This document shows, in pieces, positions 45,451 through 57,300 of a stretch of 64,000 nt of DNA. The translations under genes were made by a program, and so were the position numbers. Position 1 is the stretch's first letter; every line of letters begins with the position of its first letter. The DNA is from Xenopus tropicalis (taxonomy: Eukaryota; Chordata; Amphibia; Anura; Pipidae): contig NC_030683.2 of assembly GCF_000004195.4 (NCBI RefSeq), positions 79,136,910-79,200,909 on the forward strand, in the 5' to 3' direction. The notes under the pieces are model-generated. The model was given only the letters and a program-made list of their open reading frames with translations. It did not search any database and was not told the DNA's origin.

Positions 45451-47825
45451 AAAGATTTTAAAAAAAAAAGTTTTTTAGACTGGTGTCTTCTGAGTTTAAG
45501 CTTCTTGGAACAGAATGTCCAATATCTCATGCATACTTTCTTTAAATGCATTGCATATTATTCATGGTAGCAACAGTGTGTGACAAACTAGAAAGAATGT
45601 CACTAGTTCTCAATACACTGTGACAGTATCTTCATGTTAATCTGTGTGTTAGTGCAGAAATACAAGCTGTAGTTTTAGAACATTTTCCATTCTTGTAAAA
45701 TGGAATCACTTCCGTATGCCGAGTACCATCTGGTACCATGCTTGCATAGCAGTAGGGCTGGTATTTGTCAGAGAAAGCATGTAACGCAAGTTGACTCATA
45801 CATTGTCATATACTTGGTTATACATGGTTTATTTTCCTGGTAACAGGATATTTCCCTCCGAGCAAGATTTTCTAAGAAGTGATTTTCCGATTAAGCAGAT
45901 GTTCTTTGCAAGTATCTTTTAAGATAGTGAGAAGGCAAGCCAGCGAGGGGAATTGAACTGCTGAAACATTTCTCTACATGTCAAGTCCAAGACTGCAAGG
46001 CTATAGCTCAGAGATAGGAGACACTGTCACTCAAGCTGTGCAGCCCTAGTGCGATAAGCTTAAATGCGCATTCTCGTAGTTTTGGTCCAAAAACATCTGC
46101 AGTGCTGAAGAAACAGCGTTTATGCTTTGAACAATCCTATCTGTATCTGTATTCTGTATCCTATGAATCCAAAATGGCCCGATTTCATTAAAAAAAAATT
46201 CTTGCAATATGTCTATATCCGTTTTATAGAAGGATGTAATAAAAAGCATTGTTTTCCCAGATCTAATAACTCATAGCAACCAATGAGATATTTGTTTTTG
46301 AATCAGTACATGCTACCTGCTGATTGGTTGATATAGGTGACTAAGCTTGTAGCAAACTTCAGCACCTTTTATTATTTTAAACCCACATATATAATGTGTT
46401 TTATTTGAACTCGTGTCACTATCCTAGCCACACAGATGTATTTTTCATGCAGGAAGCTCATATTAGGCTAGATCTTGTTCAATGAAAAAATGTTATTCCA
46501 TTGTTTATCAATTGCAAACTGCTCTGTATACTACAGGGGGAATGATTTTCTCATTGAACCTAATCATTTCTTTCTATTGGTCCCTAAATGGGTTACTACT
46601 GGACCAGAAATAAAGGGGAAAACAGCTTCACATTTTACTAAGCACCTTAGTACTATATTTGTCTGATGATATTTGCTTTTGTGGAAATGTGTACAACATG
46701 AGAAAGCAAATGAAACAATGCTTTCTGATGCTTTACTTATATAAACATTTTATATTCATTTTTATTCTGACAAAATCATGTTAAAATAATATTTTGAATG
46801 CTAATAGACTTTTGTGTTTTATTGATACCTCTTTAAAATAATAAACCATACTTCCACTTTAAGTCTAGTATATTCTTTCTCTTCAGACATGCAGCAATGC
46901 ACACATACACCTTTAAAACATTGATGTTAACACAACACTTACAACTTCAACCCTCTGAAATATCACATTCATTAAATATAGAGTAGAAAAGGGAAAGAGG
47001 TACTTTATTTATATTTTATATATTTGGGCTAAAATCTATACAGCATTTTCCATTTTATGTTTTGTTTTAATGGGCCCTTTTGTGTTTTATATATGAAGGT
47101 GTTCTGTACAATCTAACACAAGTTCCTTTAATGGGAAATAGAAACACAATATTTATTTGTTTTTCTAAAACCCATGCAGCAATTGTATTACACAGTATTT
47201 TTCAGGCCCAGTGGGATTCACTTCTGAAGACAGTAATGACAGTAAAGCTATTAAAATTGTGTCAACTGCCCTCTTTTTGGAGTCATATTGCCATGTTTTT
47301 AGCAGATTAGCCTCTGGATTAATATGGGAAAAGAGCTTAGTGAGGCACACTCACAGTAGAGCTAGAAGAAAAAATTCAAGGCAGCGTAATGCTGTGTGTG
47401 GGCCTGTAGTTCACTAGCAGCTAAGGGCTGAAAGTTGGGTTGCCTGTGTCTGAAGCATTCTTATTTGAATTTGTCTTAATTATAGACCCTTTACTTTTTC
47501 TCTCCATGCAACTTCTCATCTTCGTTTTTGAGGGGTTGCCCCCTTTCTCTGCTCACCTGTAATGTGCAGGTGGATCAGTATGGAATGCAGCATAGTGGTG
47601 AGTACGCAATGGTGAAATGGATGTATACCTCACAACACTGGGCCCAGAAGCTTTGTACAGGTCCCGTTACCCAGGATGCCAAAGCACTCAGAGCATGATG
47701 TCATTAATCCCACCCTCATGCAGTATGTGTCACTCATGATAGAATAATTAGTGAGGACCTCCCAGAGTAGTGTAGTACAATCAAAAACATGATATACAGT
47801 ATTAGCCTTCTATGCACCACACAAA
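45451..47825. other. Downstream of TRIM29, no gene recognised
   Basis: At about 46255-46380 'actcatagcaaccaatgaga' and 'ctgctgattggttgatatag' form another ATTGG foldback MITE. The rest is unassigned AT-rich DNA. Confidence 0.5.
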
Positions 47826-48415
47826 GGGGCCCATTTACTTACTCACGAACCGGCCGAATGCGTCCGATTGCGTTTTTTTCGTAATGATCAGTATTTGGCG
47901 ATTTTTTCGGAAAATTATCGCGACTTTTTCGTTTCCATTCCGAATGTTGCGCAAAATCTGGCAATTTTTTCGTAGCGTTAAAACTTGCGCGAAAAGTCGC
48001 GCCTTTTTTGTAGCCATTCCGAAAGTTGCGCAAAATGTTTCGATTTTTTCGTAGCGTTCGGATTCATTCAAGCTTCAGTATGGTGACTTTTCTTGGGCCA
48101 GGTTGGAGCTGCAGGGTGCCATTGAGTCCTATGGGAGGCTTCCAAAATCATGCTAAGTCTGAAAGTTTCGCCCGCCGCTTACGAGCGCTCAATACGAAAA
48201 AGTCGCGACAAGATACGAGCAAATCGTAATGGCTACGAAAAACTCACGTTTTTTTGCGAAAATCGTATTGGTAACGAAAAAGTCGCGACAATTTCCGAAA
48301 AGTCGTAAAGGCGCCGAAAAAATAGCAAAAAATACGAAAAAGTCGCAAAATGTTCGTATTCCAATCGGAATTTTTCCAATTCGGATTCGAATTCGTGTCT
48401 TAGTAAATCAGCCCC
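47826..48415. mobile_element. Harbinger-like MITE (GGGGC ends), copy B, inverted
   Basis: The ends are GGGGCCCATTTACTTACTCA and 'gtcttagtaaatcagcccc', with the duplication AAA (47823-47825, 48416-48418). From about 48057 to 48240 it is nearly identical to the reverse complement of 28300-28480, including the central block. This points to recent spread of the family. Open frames inside are shadows. Confidence 0.87.
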
Positions 48416-48967
48416 AAAGTGTTGTGTTTCAATGTGAGAGCAGAAAATCTATCCTGAAGCACAAGGCAGAATGCTGAAGTGTTAATATTGTTTAGACATA
48501 CAGTAAATATTGTAACATTGCCTCAAATCAAATGTATTCATACAGTAAAACAAGGCTGCCTCAATGGAATGACACGTGATTGAGCTTACAAATAGAAACT
48601 TAGGCCATGGTGAGACCTTTTAGATTATGCCAGGAAACTGGGCAAAAAATAGAGAGCAGAGGCATTTTCTTGGTGGACCAGTAATATAGGTTGGCCACCT
48701 CTGGCTTCTGCCCTTAATATGGAAGGAGCAATGGTTATCTCTGACAAGATAAACTAAGCCCTAGTAAAGAGTTCCTTCAAATCAATTCCTTGAATGTACC
48801 AAGCAACAACAGAAAACATTTCTCAGACATGGGAGTCAACTTGTTTAACTTAGAAAAGAAAGTCATACAAATTATGTCATATTTCTGAACTGCTCCTTGG
48901 TTATTATAGGCTATTCTGGTGCCTTGAGGTTTGCTTTAAAAATATTCTCTTTTGGGGTAATAATAAT

Positions 48968-49265
48968 AAAAGGTGCGAAGTGTGCTGTTCTAATAACCTA
49001 TAGCAAATGGGTAGCATTTGCTGGTTAGATGCCTGGAAAAAAACATCTGATTGGTTGCAGTGGGTAAGTAAACCCTGCCAAACTTTGCTGCTTTTAGTAC
49101 ATTAGCCTGTTATGTAATCAAAGGTATTACGTTTGCCCAGGAGCAGTGTAACCCATAGATAGCAACCAATCAACAAGTAGAATTTACTAGTCACCTGTTT
49201 AAAAGCAAAGATCCTGTTGGTTGCTGTCAGTTACTGCTAATGGGCAAACTTAGTGCCTTTTATTA
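48968..49265. repeat. ATTGG-type foldback MITE
   Basis: 'aaaggtgcgaagtgtgctgt', 'catctgattggttgcagtgg', 'tatagcaaccaatcaacaag' near 49160 (with one changed base) and 'tagtgccttttattatactg' match the family at 4254-4790. The block may be two adjacent half copies. Confidence 0.65.
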
Positions 49266-50403
49266 TACTGTATATGGGGGATTATGTCATAAGAGAAACA
49301 CAAATATGAACAAATATGAATGAGACTCAGAGCAGGATTTTGACAAGTTTTTGATAAATATACAGTGAGGCAGCTGAGAAACAAACAAAGTAAATATAGT
49401 AAATGGGCCAATAATATCTTAATTTGCCATGAAAAAGGGATTAGTTTTAATTGTAGATAACAAACTCAAGTGACAAATGTTGTCATCTTTATTGAACTAG
49501 AAGATGCTTAGAGACTGGCAGGTAAATTAAAAATGGGAATAAAAATTTTTTTGTTATGAAGACAGTCTGTCAAAGTATAGTTTGCTGTCAAAGGAAAAGA
49601 TGTAGTTATGAGGGGATATAATAACTACGAACAAACACACGCGGCAGCAGTAGAAAGCGCTCTCTGGGGAACCTTTAGCTCAACGTCATGGTTATAGACT
49701 GAGAACAAAAAGTCATTGCTGAGATGAGAGTAAGGGAAATTTTATCTTGAGAAATAGACAGGATGCTTCCCAGATGGCCCTAAAAGAATGCAAATTGGTG
49801 CCAGGGGAGCTAGGTTTGATACATACACATATACCATCAAAGGACTTGGCGTACCATTAAATGGAGAGTTATCTTTTAGTCAAATGCTAATTAAGCATAG
49901 GGGAAATGATTATCCAAAAGTGTGGCTAGTGCAACAGCACCAGGGCCAGTCAGATCCAAGGCACCTAGCATTGCTTTCATTCCTTGAAAGTTCTGCAACT
50001 AAATTGACTTGAATGGAGCATGCTGCATCTAGTGATCTGGCTGCGTTTGATACTAAGCTACTGTAGGTGCTGCCAAATGACAAAAGACATTAATGGGTTG
50101 GTTGTTTTTTACCAAATCAGTCAACCATTTCTTCATATGCAGATCCAGAACAATCTTATAAACAGATTAAAAGCTAATCTGATGGGATTGTTGAGAACAG
50201 ACAGCCAGTGTTACTCTCTACATGTGCTAAAAGCAGCTGTATAGTCTGGTATGAGGGCTCTTATACATGTGTGTTGTTATGCTGTCACGTATGGACTCCC
50301 AAGACCCAGAACAAGTGCAGAGATTCTAGTCTAAACTCAGACTTCTGCCTGTAACCTGCCACCTTTTGCTTTGGGAGGATATTACTGAGGTGTTTTTGTG
50401 AGT
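49266..50403. other. No gene recognised
   Basis: AT-rich with short open frames only (74 codons at 49788 and 50020) that match nothing I know. Possibly the body of the retroelement whose tail is at 50404, but this cannot be shown. Confidence 0.4.
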
Positions 50404-50441
50404 TTCCTGATGAAGGCTCCAGTTTGAGCCAAAATGTTGAA
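50404..50441 (+). ncRNA. Decayed hammerhead-like ribozyme motif
   Basis: TTC (50404-50406), CTGATGA (50407-50413), an extra A, stem GGCTC/GAGCC, AAAA in place of GAAA, T-G-T-T, then GAA pairing with TTC. The conserved G12 is changed to A, which should abolish cleavage. 'gttgaataaagattt' follows, giving a possible poly(A) signal. Confidence 0.5.
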
Positions 50442-50884
50442 TAAAGATTTATATTTTATTTTTGACAAAAGACTTGTGTGTGCTGGACTATATTGGACAT
50501 GCCAGAACCTCGTGGGCATCCCCGCTGCCCCACTAAACCACCAGGTACAATAATATACATAAGAAATGTGTGTAAAAGCCTTAAAGGTACCTATATGTAG
50601 ACAACTAGCAGCAAACTTGATGATTGGGTTAATGTACATAGTAAGTCTGGATGTGTGCATCTGGGCCCACATAGTGAAAGGCCTGAGACTGTGCAGAAGT
50701 GTGTGTTGAGAAGTGTGGCATTTATGGGCTCCTTCTTTCAGTAAATGTTAAATCTAATGTGCCCTAAATAAAGCAATAATGCTAGTGAAAGCATGACATA
50801 CAGTTGGCTAGAAGGAAATGCATATAATACTGCTGTACTGGGGCACAAATGAAATATGTCTGTAATACACAACATAAGATGGCT

Positions 50885-51372
50885 TTTTTGGAAAGGAAGG
50901 AAAGGTAAAAATGAAGTAAGCTTTATCAGAAACTTCTATGTAAATACAGACATAAGCACTCACAGAAATGCTGCACTGACTTCTCTTTCAAAAGAAACAC
51001 AGGATTTCTTGTCTCTTTGTTTTCCTGTGCCAGAGACACACAGCTCTCTCCTTTCTCCCCTCTCTTGCTCCCCCCTCCCTCAACAATGCTAAGAACTCAC
51101 TCCCCCCCACTGAGGAATGTGTGATCTGAGCCAATCAGCAGGAAGCTTCCTCATAGTCTTACACACTGAGCATGTACACCGGTCTTGGTCTTGCTGCAGG
51201 AGCGAGGCATTATGGGAACTTTCTTTACAGAGCTCAGCGTTTTTTTTTCCTATGAGGCTTCTGATCATCTGAACAGAAGAAATATGGGGAGACTTAAGGG
51301 CACTATTGAGAGAATTGAAGGTATGCCTGCAGCTTGAGATTAACTCTTTATTAGCCTTTCCTTCTCCTTTAA
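50885..51372. mobile_element. TTAA-type MITE, copy B, inverted relative to copy A
   Basis: The right end 'cctttccttctcctttaaag' and left end 'ggaaaggaaggaaaggtaaa' match the ends of 8517-9003. Internal words run in reverse order ('gagccaatcagcaggaagct', 'aagaccaagaccggtgtaca' on the minus strand). TTAA is kept at the right end only. Confidence 0.8.
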
Positions 51373-53216
51373 AGTTTGGATATTCACTCTACTGCGCATG
51401 TGCAAGCGGGGCAAAGACAAAAGAAGAAAAGGAGACACTCTCGCAGCTACCCTGAGCTGGTGCGGTTTTCTTCTAACAGGAGCACCAGCCTAGGGTAAAA
51501 GGTAAACATTTTGGCACGCCCCAGTGACATTGCCTTGCACTCCCTTAAACGTATGTTCCATATCCGAACATTGTCGGAAGAAGACTAAAATCTGAACTTG
51601 TATGGCCAGCTTAAGTCCAGTATCTTATATCATCCAATCTGGCATTTCAAGCTGCAGAAGGCTGGCACATAATAACTGCTCATTGGCAGCTATGGGTCGC
51701 TAGACCTGCAGCACACTTCAAAGAAGTTAGCATTTACTGATGTACTACACTCAGAATTCTGAACATGGGGTGAAGGACAGGGGCAAACTACTTCTCCCTA
51801 ATTGACAGGTAAAATAAGGAGAACATAAGGAGGACATTTTTACCTTGACTCACAGAAGGATCATGCCATACACTAAAACAGGTATTTTATTTCAGCTCAT
51901 TCCTGCTCCAAGTATTTTCCACCTGCTATATCTCTGGTAACCTGGCCAGCCCAGCACACCATATTCTGTTAATGGTTTGAGCGCAGCAGGCAGAGAGAGC
52001 TCCATTTTTCAATGCTTCCTCCCAGTGTAATCTTCACAGTTTGAAATCTCCTTCCCCCCAGATACCTCACTAAAATTATAAAATCAATTCTACTAATGCA
52101 AGATTTATTTGTCTCCTGCATCCTCGGATAGACTAAGCTTCGATATTTTGTTTCACTGCATGTTCTTGAACAGAAATAGATATTATTTTTGTTTCTCAGG
52201 CTAATTTACTGCTTCAAAACAGTTTTATTGTATCTGTCCAGGGTAAGTCAATGGTAAATCAATGTCTGTCAGTGGCATATAGCAATTTTCTGCTGTAACA
52301 TAAATGATAATTGAAAATGAGAAGAATATTGTTTGTGTTTATATTTATAAGGTAATGATATATTATGCATATTCTTATCAAAGACTAATCCATCTTTGTG
52401 GTGATTGGATTGCCACTGAGCTGTTCTTTATAGGGGGTGAGGGGATGGAAAATCTTTTTACAGAAATAAAGTTTTTAAAGGTATTAAAAGCAATCCAGTT
52501 AAATAAGCTTGGACAAATGTACCTTATGCATGTGTATACTTCTATCTACAATTACAAAAAGTTACCAAGAACGTTGTGCCAACTTGTTAATGCTGGGTCC
52601 TTTAATCAGCAGGTAAGTATAAGGTATAGTTTGCAATGCACTGCATCTTGTCATACTCTGCACCTAATATATAATATTTAGCCATGGGAAAGCAATCTAC
52701 CCAAGCAAATCCTCAGCCCTTGTGCTGACTTGCTGTTAGCACCCATTATCTGGCATTATTTGCCAAGACCCCTGGCAAGTTTAAGAGCACTAAGGGAGCC
52801 TCCTGCCATCCACCATGAATACAGTGCTGCCACACACAAACAACACTGTATTCATGGGGGTGGATGCAGGCCTGTGTGTCAAAAGTAGCAACAAGATTGA
52901 ATTGCACTTTGCACCCTTCCTTTCACTTGACAAATGAGCCTTAAGGGCAATGGCACATAGGAAGATTAATTGGCCACAGCTAAATCTTAACTACTGCCGG
53001 CGACCAATCTCTTTAAAATGCATTCCCACCAGCAATAAAGTGAATCGCCAGTAGGAAAGCGTATGTGGCACTTTGTTTCCTGCTATTGCCCTTGAGTATA
53101 GCATGTAGATATCAGTAATTTCTATCTATAAATATTTGTACAGGGTTGGAAATGACAGCACACACGGGTTTTTCACAAAGGAGTCTTGTAGTTTTAAAGA
53201 TGTAAGGCTTTATTCA
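51373..53216. other. No gene recognised
   Basis: A fragment ending 'tatggccagcttaagtccag' near 51600 is the right end of a MITE like the one at 25081. The 125-codon frame at 52304-52681 is AT-rich, has no family resemblance and looks random. Confidence 0.45.
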
Positions 53217-53257
53217 GTCCGACGTTTCAGCTCCTAGCTGGAGCTTTCATCAGGGAC
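53217..53257 (-). ncRNA. Hammerhead-like ribozyme motif with full core
   Basis: Read on the minus strand: GTCC, CTGATGA, an extra A, stem AGCTCC/GGAGCT with loop AGCTA, GAAAC, GTC, GGAC. GTCC and GGAC pair as stem I. GAAACGTC is the exact joined core of minimal hammerheads with a 2-bp stem III, with cleavage after the C paired to 53221. A possible poly(A) signal (AATAAA) follows about 10 nt later on the same strand. The context is probably a retroelement end. The single extra A between A9 and stem II departs from the strict consensus. Confidence 0.65.
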
Positions 53258-53763
53258 AGTCACACCATAGTGCACAGTACACGTTTAAAAGCCCAAAATG
53301 GCGCCAATGTTGTTGCTAGGCAACCCACAACAAACAGTAAATGTGACCAAAACAACAAAAACCAGCACAAAAAAAAAAAACCTAAGCAAAAGTTTACTTA
53401 GATCTGTATACCTCTTGTGATTTGCCATTGCATGCCTCACCCAGACCCCGCCCACCCCTCATGAATACAGCTCTACCAAACACAGAAAGCATTTTATTAA
53501 TGGAGTTAGCCACAGGTAGACACCAGCTGAAATAGTTAACTGCACCCATTTTTTGCACTTTGCTTTATGCTTTTATGTTGATATGTAAGCCTTAATAACC
53601 ACAAAGCTGATAGAATTAGAGACTGGTTGAGAATATCTGTATATGTATGCCAGGGCATTTTCAAAGAAAAAAAAAAACAAACCACTGCTGTCTGGTATTA
53701 CTAGCATCATTAGTGTAATTTAGTAAATTATTTCCATAGTATGTATTGTTTCCAGCACTGTCT

Positions 53764-53832
53764 CAACTTCCAACTTTCAACTTTCAACTTCCACCCTGGA
53801 TGCGTTATTTAAAAAAAAAAAAAAAAAAAAAA
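53764..53832. repeat. Short tandem repeat and poly(A) run
   Basis: Four copies of a 7-bp unit (aacttcc/aactttc) at about 53764-53795, then an A-run of about 22 at 53811-53832, perhaps a retroposon tail. Confidence 0.7.
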
Positions 53833-54261
53833 GGGTTTTATAGGCAGCTCAGTCTTTCTGAGGCACAAGACCCCCAGATACTCAGACAGCAAAAAAAGTG
53901 GCGAGCGCCTATAATATAGTTTATAAAAACCTTTAAAAAGTCTTTTATTCAATTAAACACTGTTCGCCAGCATAATTCTATAAAAACATATCAGACAAAT
54001 AGCCTTTTCCCAGTGTGCAGGTCTGTCAATTAGATTACATAGCATGTGGACATAATTAGCATACTTATCAATGTTCATCTTGAGTTCTGCTATTGTAGCC
54101 AATATGTGAGCCCTTTTCCTCCACTGAGAATCAGTATTTTTGAACTTTTGCAGTCCTCCTGGTCTTTTTGGCTGAAGGAATTTCAGTTTTCTTTCGTATC
54201 CCCTGCAAACAGCGAAGGAAGGTAGGTTAGCTGCATGCTGCTCCTTGGGAAAAGGAGCAGC

Positions 54262-54301
54262 TCCCTACGCATTTCAGGTCATGTGACCTGTCATCAGGGG
54301 A
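54262..54301 (-). ncRNA. Hammerhead-like ribozyme motif
   Basis: Minus strand: TCCC, CTGATGA, an extra C, stem AGGTCA/TGACCT with a two-base loop (CA), GAAA, TGCG, TA, GGGA. TCCC and GGGA pair as stem I. With a U-G pair closing a tiny stem III, the cleavage triplet would be GUA, an allowed NUH. The core is complete but the stem III pair is weak. Confidence 0.5.
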
Positions 54302-55492
54302 TCCTGATTTGCATAGTCCCACTGCACAGATATCGCAGCGCTGATATAGAATAATTAGCACTTCTACCTGAGATACCATCTGGGGCTATTGTTCAGATGC
54401 TAGAAACTGGTTTCAAGTTCAACACCTACATGGGTATCATTATAGCTGTGCAAAGATTCATACATGTGATAATCTCATAAATTTCATCAGTGATGTAAAA
54501 GTCATACAGAGCTCAATGCTCTTACAGAATGCAGATCTCTTTAGGTGGAGTCTGCTTACACCATCAGTAGAAGTATGAGCATTTCATTCACTCTTAATAG
54601 TGTATTAATGGTTTTTCACACTAGTGTTCAGGAGGATACAATGGTATAAAGTGGGGGGAGGGCATTCATAGATTTTAAAAAAAGTATTTTTAAAAACATT
54701 ATAAACTTACAAACATCATCAGGAACTTCTCATAACAGTCCCTCAAAACCCCAAGGATAGAGAGTCTGTGTAAAGCAGCATCGCAGATTGCAGTGCAGTC
54801 CCACAACTTCCAGTTAACTTTACACTTGCATCATAAATGTACTGTTGAAATTTGGGCCTGAAGGACAGTTGATTATCCTAAAGTAAAGTCAGGAGAATGA
54901 GTCGACCTTTCCCATTCCCGGAGCAGCAGGGTGAGTAGCTCAGACATATACCCATAAACCAGAAATAAATGATCTTTTTAAAGCTTGTATATTCTTTACC
55001 TGACTTTCGATGTCCATCACCGACTCGTGGTGACATTTATGTGTTTTTAACAGTATCTATCTGAATGTCATTTTCACTGAGGGATCATTTCATATCAGAA
55101 TTTCCATCTAGATACCGTATGTCCAGTTTAGTTTGTGTCAGTCATACTCAGTCCTAAAGAGTCAGAAATGCAAGCGACATCTCACCTCATATACTTCTGT
55201 TAATGTCTTGTCAGAGCCGCACGTCACCCTATTAAATAAAGGGTCATGACTTTCTATTTTAAAGTGTTTGTGATTTCACAGAGCAGAGCAAGGCAATTTA
55301 TTGGAAGTACTAAAAACTAAACTAAAAAGGAGGCTGAATTTTCTACTAAACACTAATCCAGCGAGGCAAAAACCAGCAATTAAGGGGAAACAACACCATA
55401 ATTTCAACCTCAATTATTCCTTCATTTTCCCTTTTCATTGTCTAATGGGAAACACGAAAGTTCCAAGGTTTTAGTTTATGGGCAAAGGCACA
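54302..55492. other. No gene recognised
   Basis: Unassigned sequence of ordinary composition; no exon, RNA gene or transposon end identified. Confidence 0.45.
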
Positions 55493-55915
55493 CTAAGAGG
55501 GCCATTTAATAACCATCAGATTTATTTTTTTCTGATTTGGATTTTTTAGTCGCAGAAAAAAAGTCGCAACCTTTTCGAGATTTACTATGCATCAAAACAG
55601 CTTAAAATCTGAAAACTATTCGCCAGCTAAAACTTGCTGAGATCATGTAGAAGTCATTGGCAGATGTCCCATTTTCTTCCCTGGAGGATCCTTTCAGAAT
55701 TTTGACGCTGGCTTTTTGTGTGACAATTCCAAAAAGTAGAGGTTTCAGGGCAACAATTTGAGTTTTGCACTTTCCCGACTTTTCTGCAATTTTTTCTTGC
55801 ATGTACTGTTCAGTTCAGACTGTTTAGAAAATGTTAGGCATTCGTGAAAATGAGTTTATTCAAATTTTAAAAAAGAAAAAAATTAGAAATGTTAGAGTTT
55901 TAGTAAATCTGCCTC
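55493..55915. mobile_element. MITE with GGGCCATTTAATAA / TTTAGTAAATCTGCC ends
   Basis: The left end 'agggccatttaataaccatc' and right end 'gttttagtaaatctgcctct' are imperfect inverted repeats. Internal words 'tagtcgcagaaaaaaagtcg' are mirrored by 'cccgacttttctgcaatttt'. The style resembles the GGGGCACATTTACTAA family at 28119 but is more diverged. Confidence 0.6.
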
Positions 55916-56406
55916 TCAGAAAAGGGTCTGCTTTGCAACGGGAGAGAAACCAATCCCCTCCTATATGCTCCTGTGCAGGGGTGCTGCTGCCATGAGGCTT
56001 TTGTTGTTTGTAACTTCAAGAACCAAAATTGTGATTTTTAAATCAGACTTTCTGCTTTTCTAGTGCAGAAAGCAGTAATTTGCCACCCCTCTACCCCCTC
56101 TGATGCAGAAAACCGCATGGACAAACCAGGGTGGATGACATCCCCTAGTCTGCCAAAGGGCAGCACTAGGAGCCAAAATGCCCAAGACCCTGTGTCTAGC
56201 TACAAAGACAGGCACAACTTCATCCTGAGTGCAGCTACAGGAAGCAGAGATTGTCCAGAAAAACATGAAAGTGGGCATTTTCAGGCCGATTTTCATCTCA
56301 TGCTGTGCCTGTCAGTGCAGCTAGACACAGGAGCGTATAGCAGCGGATCCACTTCTCTCCGCCTACCTACAAAATGCAGGCAAAGTAAAGTGAACCCTAG
56401 GCCTAA

Positions 56407-56663
56407 GGGGCATATTTATTATGCTGTGTAAAAAACGGCGAGAAAATTCGCCACACATCGCCAGGCTTCGCCGTGTAAAAATGGCGTAAAAACGGCGTAA
56501 AATCGGCTTAATTGTTTTACGCGTTTTTTCTTCCACCGGAACTTATGGGAAATAATGGCGTAATATCCGGCGTTCAGATGGCGATCTTTTCCATTTATTT
56601 TACACAGCTTTTTACTCCATTTTTCCGGCTAATTAGTTTTACACAGCATAATAAATACGCCCC
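56407..56663. mobile_element. Harbinger-like MITE (GGGGCATATTTATTATGCTG ends)
   Basis: The ends GGGGCATATTTATTATGCTG and 'cagcataataaatacgcccc' are inverted repeats with one mismatch over 20 bp. The flanking triplets are TAA and ATA, so the target duplication is not intact or has mutated. Same family as 44656-44841. The 122-codon frame at 56063-56431 only enters its left end. Confidence 0.8.
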
Positions 56664-57174
56664 ATAGTGTATCCTTGCCCTTAATGTTGCCTAATTACAA
56701 GAATCTAGCAAGTAGGAACAGTGAGCAAGAAAAATCTGCATATATACATAAGAACACAGGGAGAAAATGCCTCTACTAAGAACTGATTGTGATAATATTG
56801 CCTAACAATAAGTATCTGTCCTTACTGTGTCTCACAAAGGTGTCGGTGAATAGGTTTGGATACTAAGCGGCTCCATCATTTTGGTTTGTTTGCACTGGTA
56901 AAGGGTGTGTCTTAGAACCAATCTTCCTGCTTTGATGTACCTACATTTTCCTTGTTGTCACTGTAATTAAACAGTGGGTTCTATTTTTTTGGTTGTTGTT
57001 TTTTTACAGTTTTATAGCAAGAGTGTGTGTGAATGCAGCTGGTGTTAAAGGGAAATTATATACAATATATAACTATAGTTTTGTTTATTTTCATAAACAA
57101 TTAAGTTTGAAAGCTTATAAAACAAGGCATGTCACTCTCCTTTTTCCTTTTCCATTTATAAGGGAGGTTGTGCT

Positions 57175-57300
57175 CCCCCTATAGTTACACCACTGGGTGC
57201 ATTTATAAAGCTTCAGGTCAGTGGTGTAACTATAGAGGAAGCAGACCCTATGACTGCAGGAATGGGGGGGGGGCACTAGGGCCTGCTTCCTCTATACAGG
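57175..57300. repeat. Inverted-repeat MITE fragment (GTAACTATAGAGGAAGCAG)
   Basis: 'gtggtgtaactatagaggaa' and 'gcagaccctatgactgcagg' are followed by a G-run and 'gggcctgcttcctctata', which mirrors the start. 'tatagttacaccactgg' just upstream (57180) is a further inverted piece. Confidence 0.6.

Noticed and set aside
52304..52681. 125-codon plus-strand frame
   Set aside because: AT-rich composition, no recognisable domain, no splice or start context; consistent with chance in AT-rich DNA.
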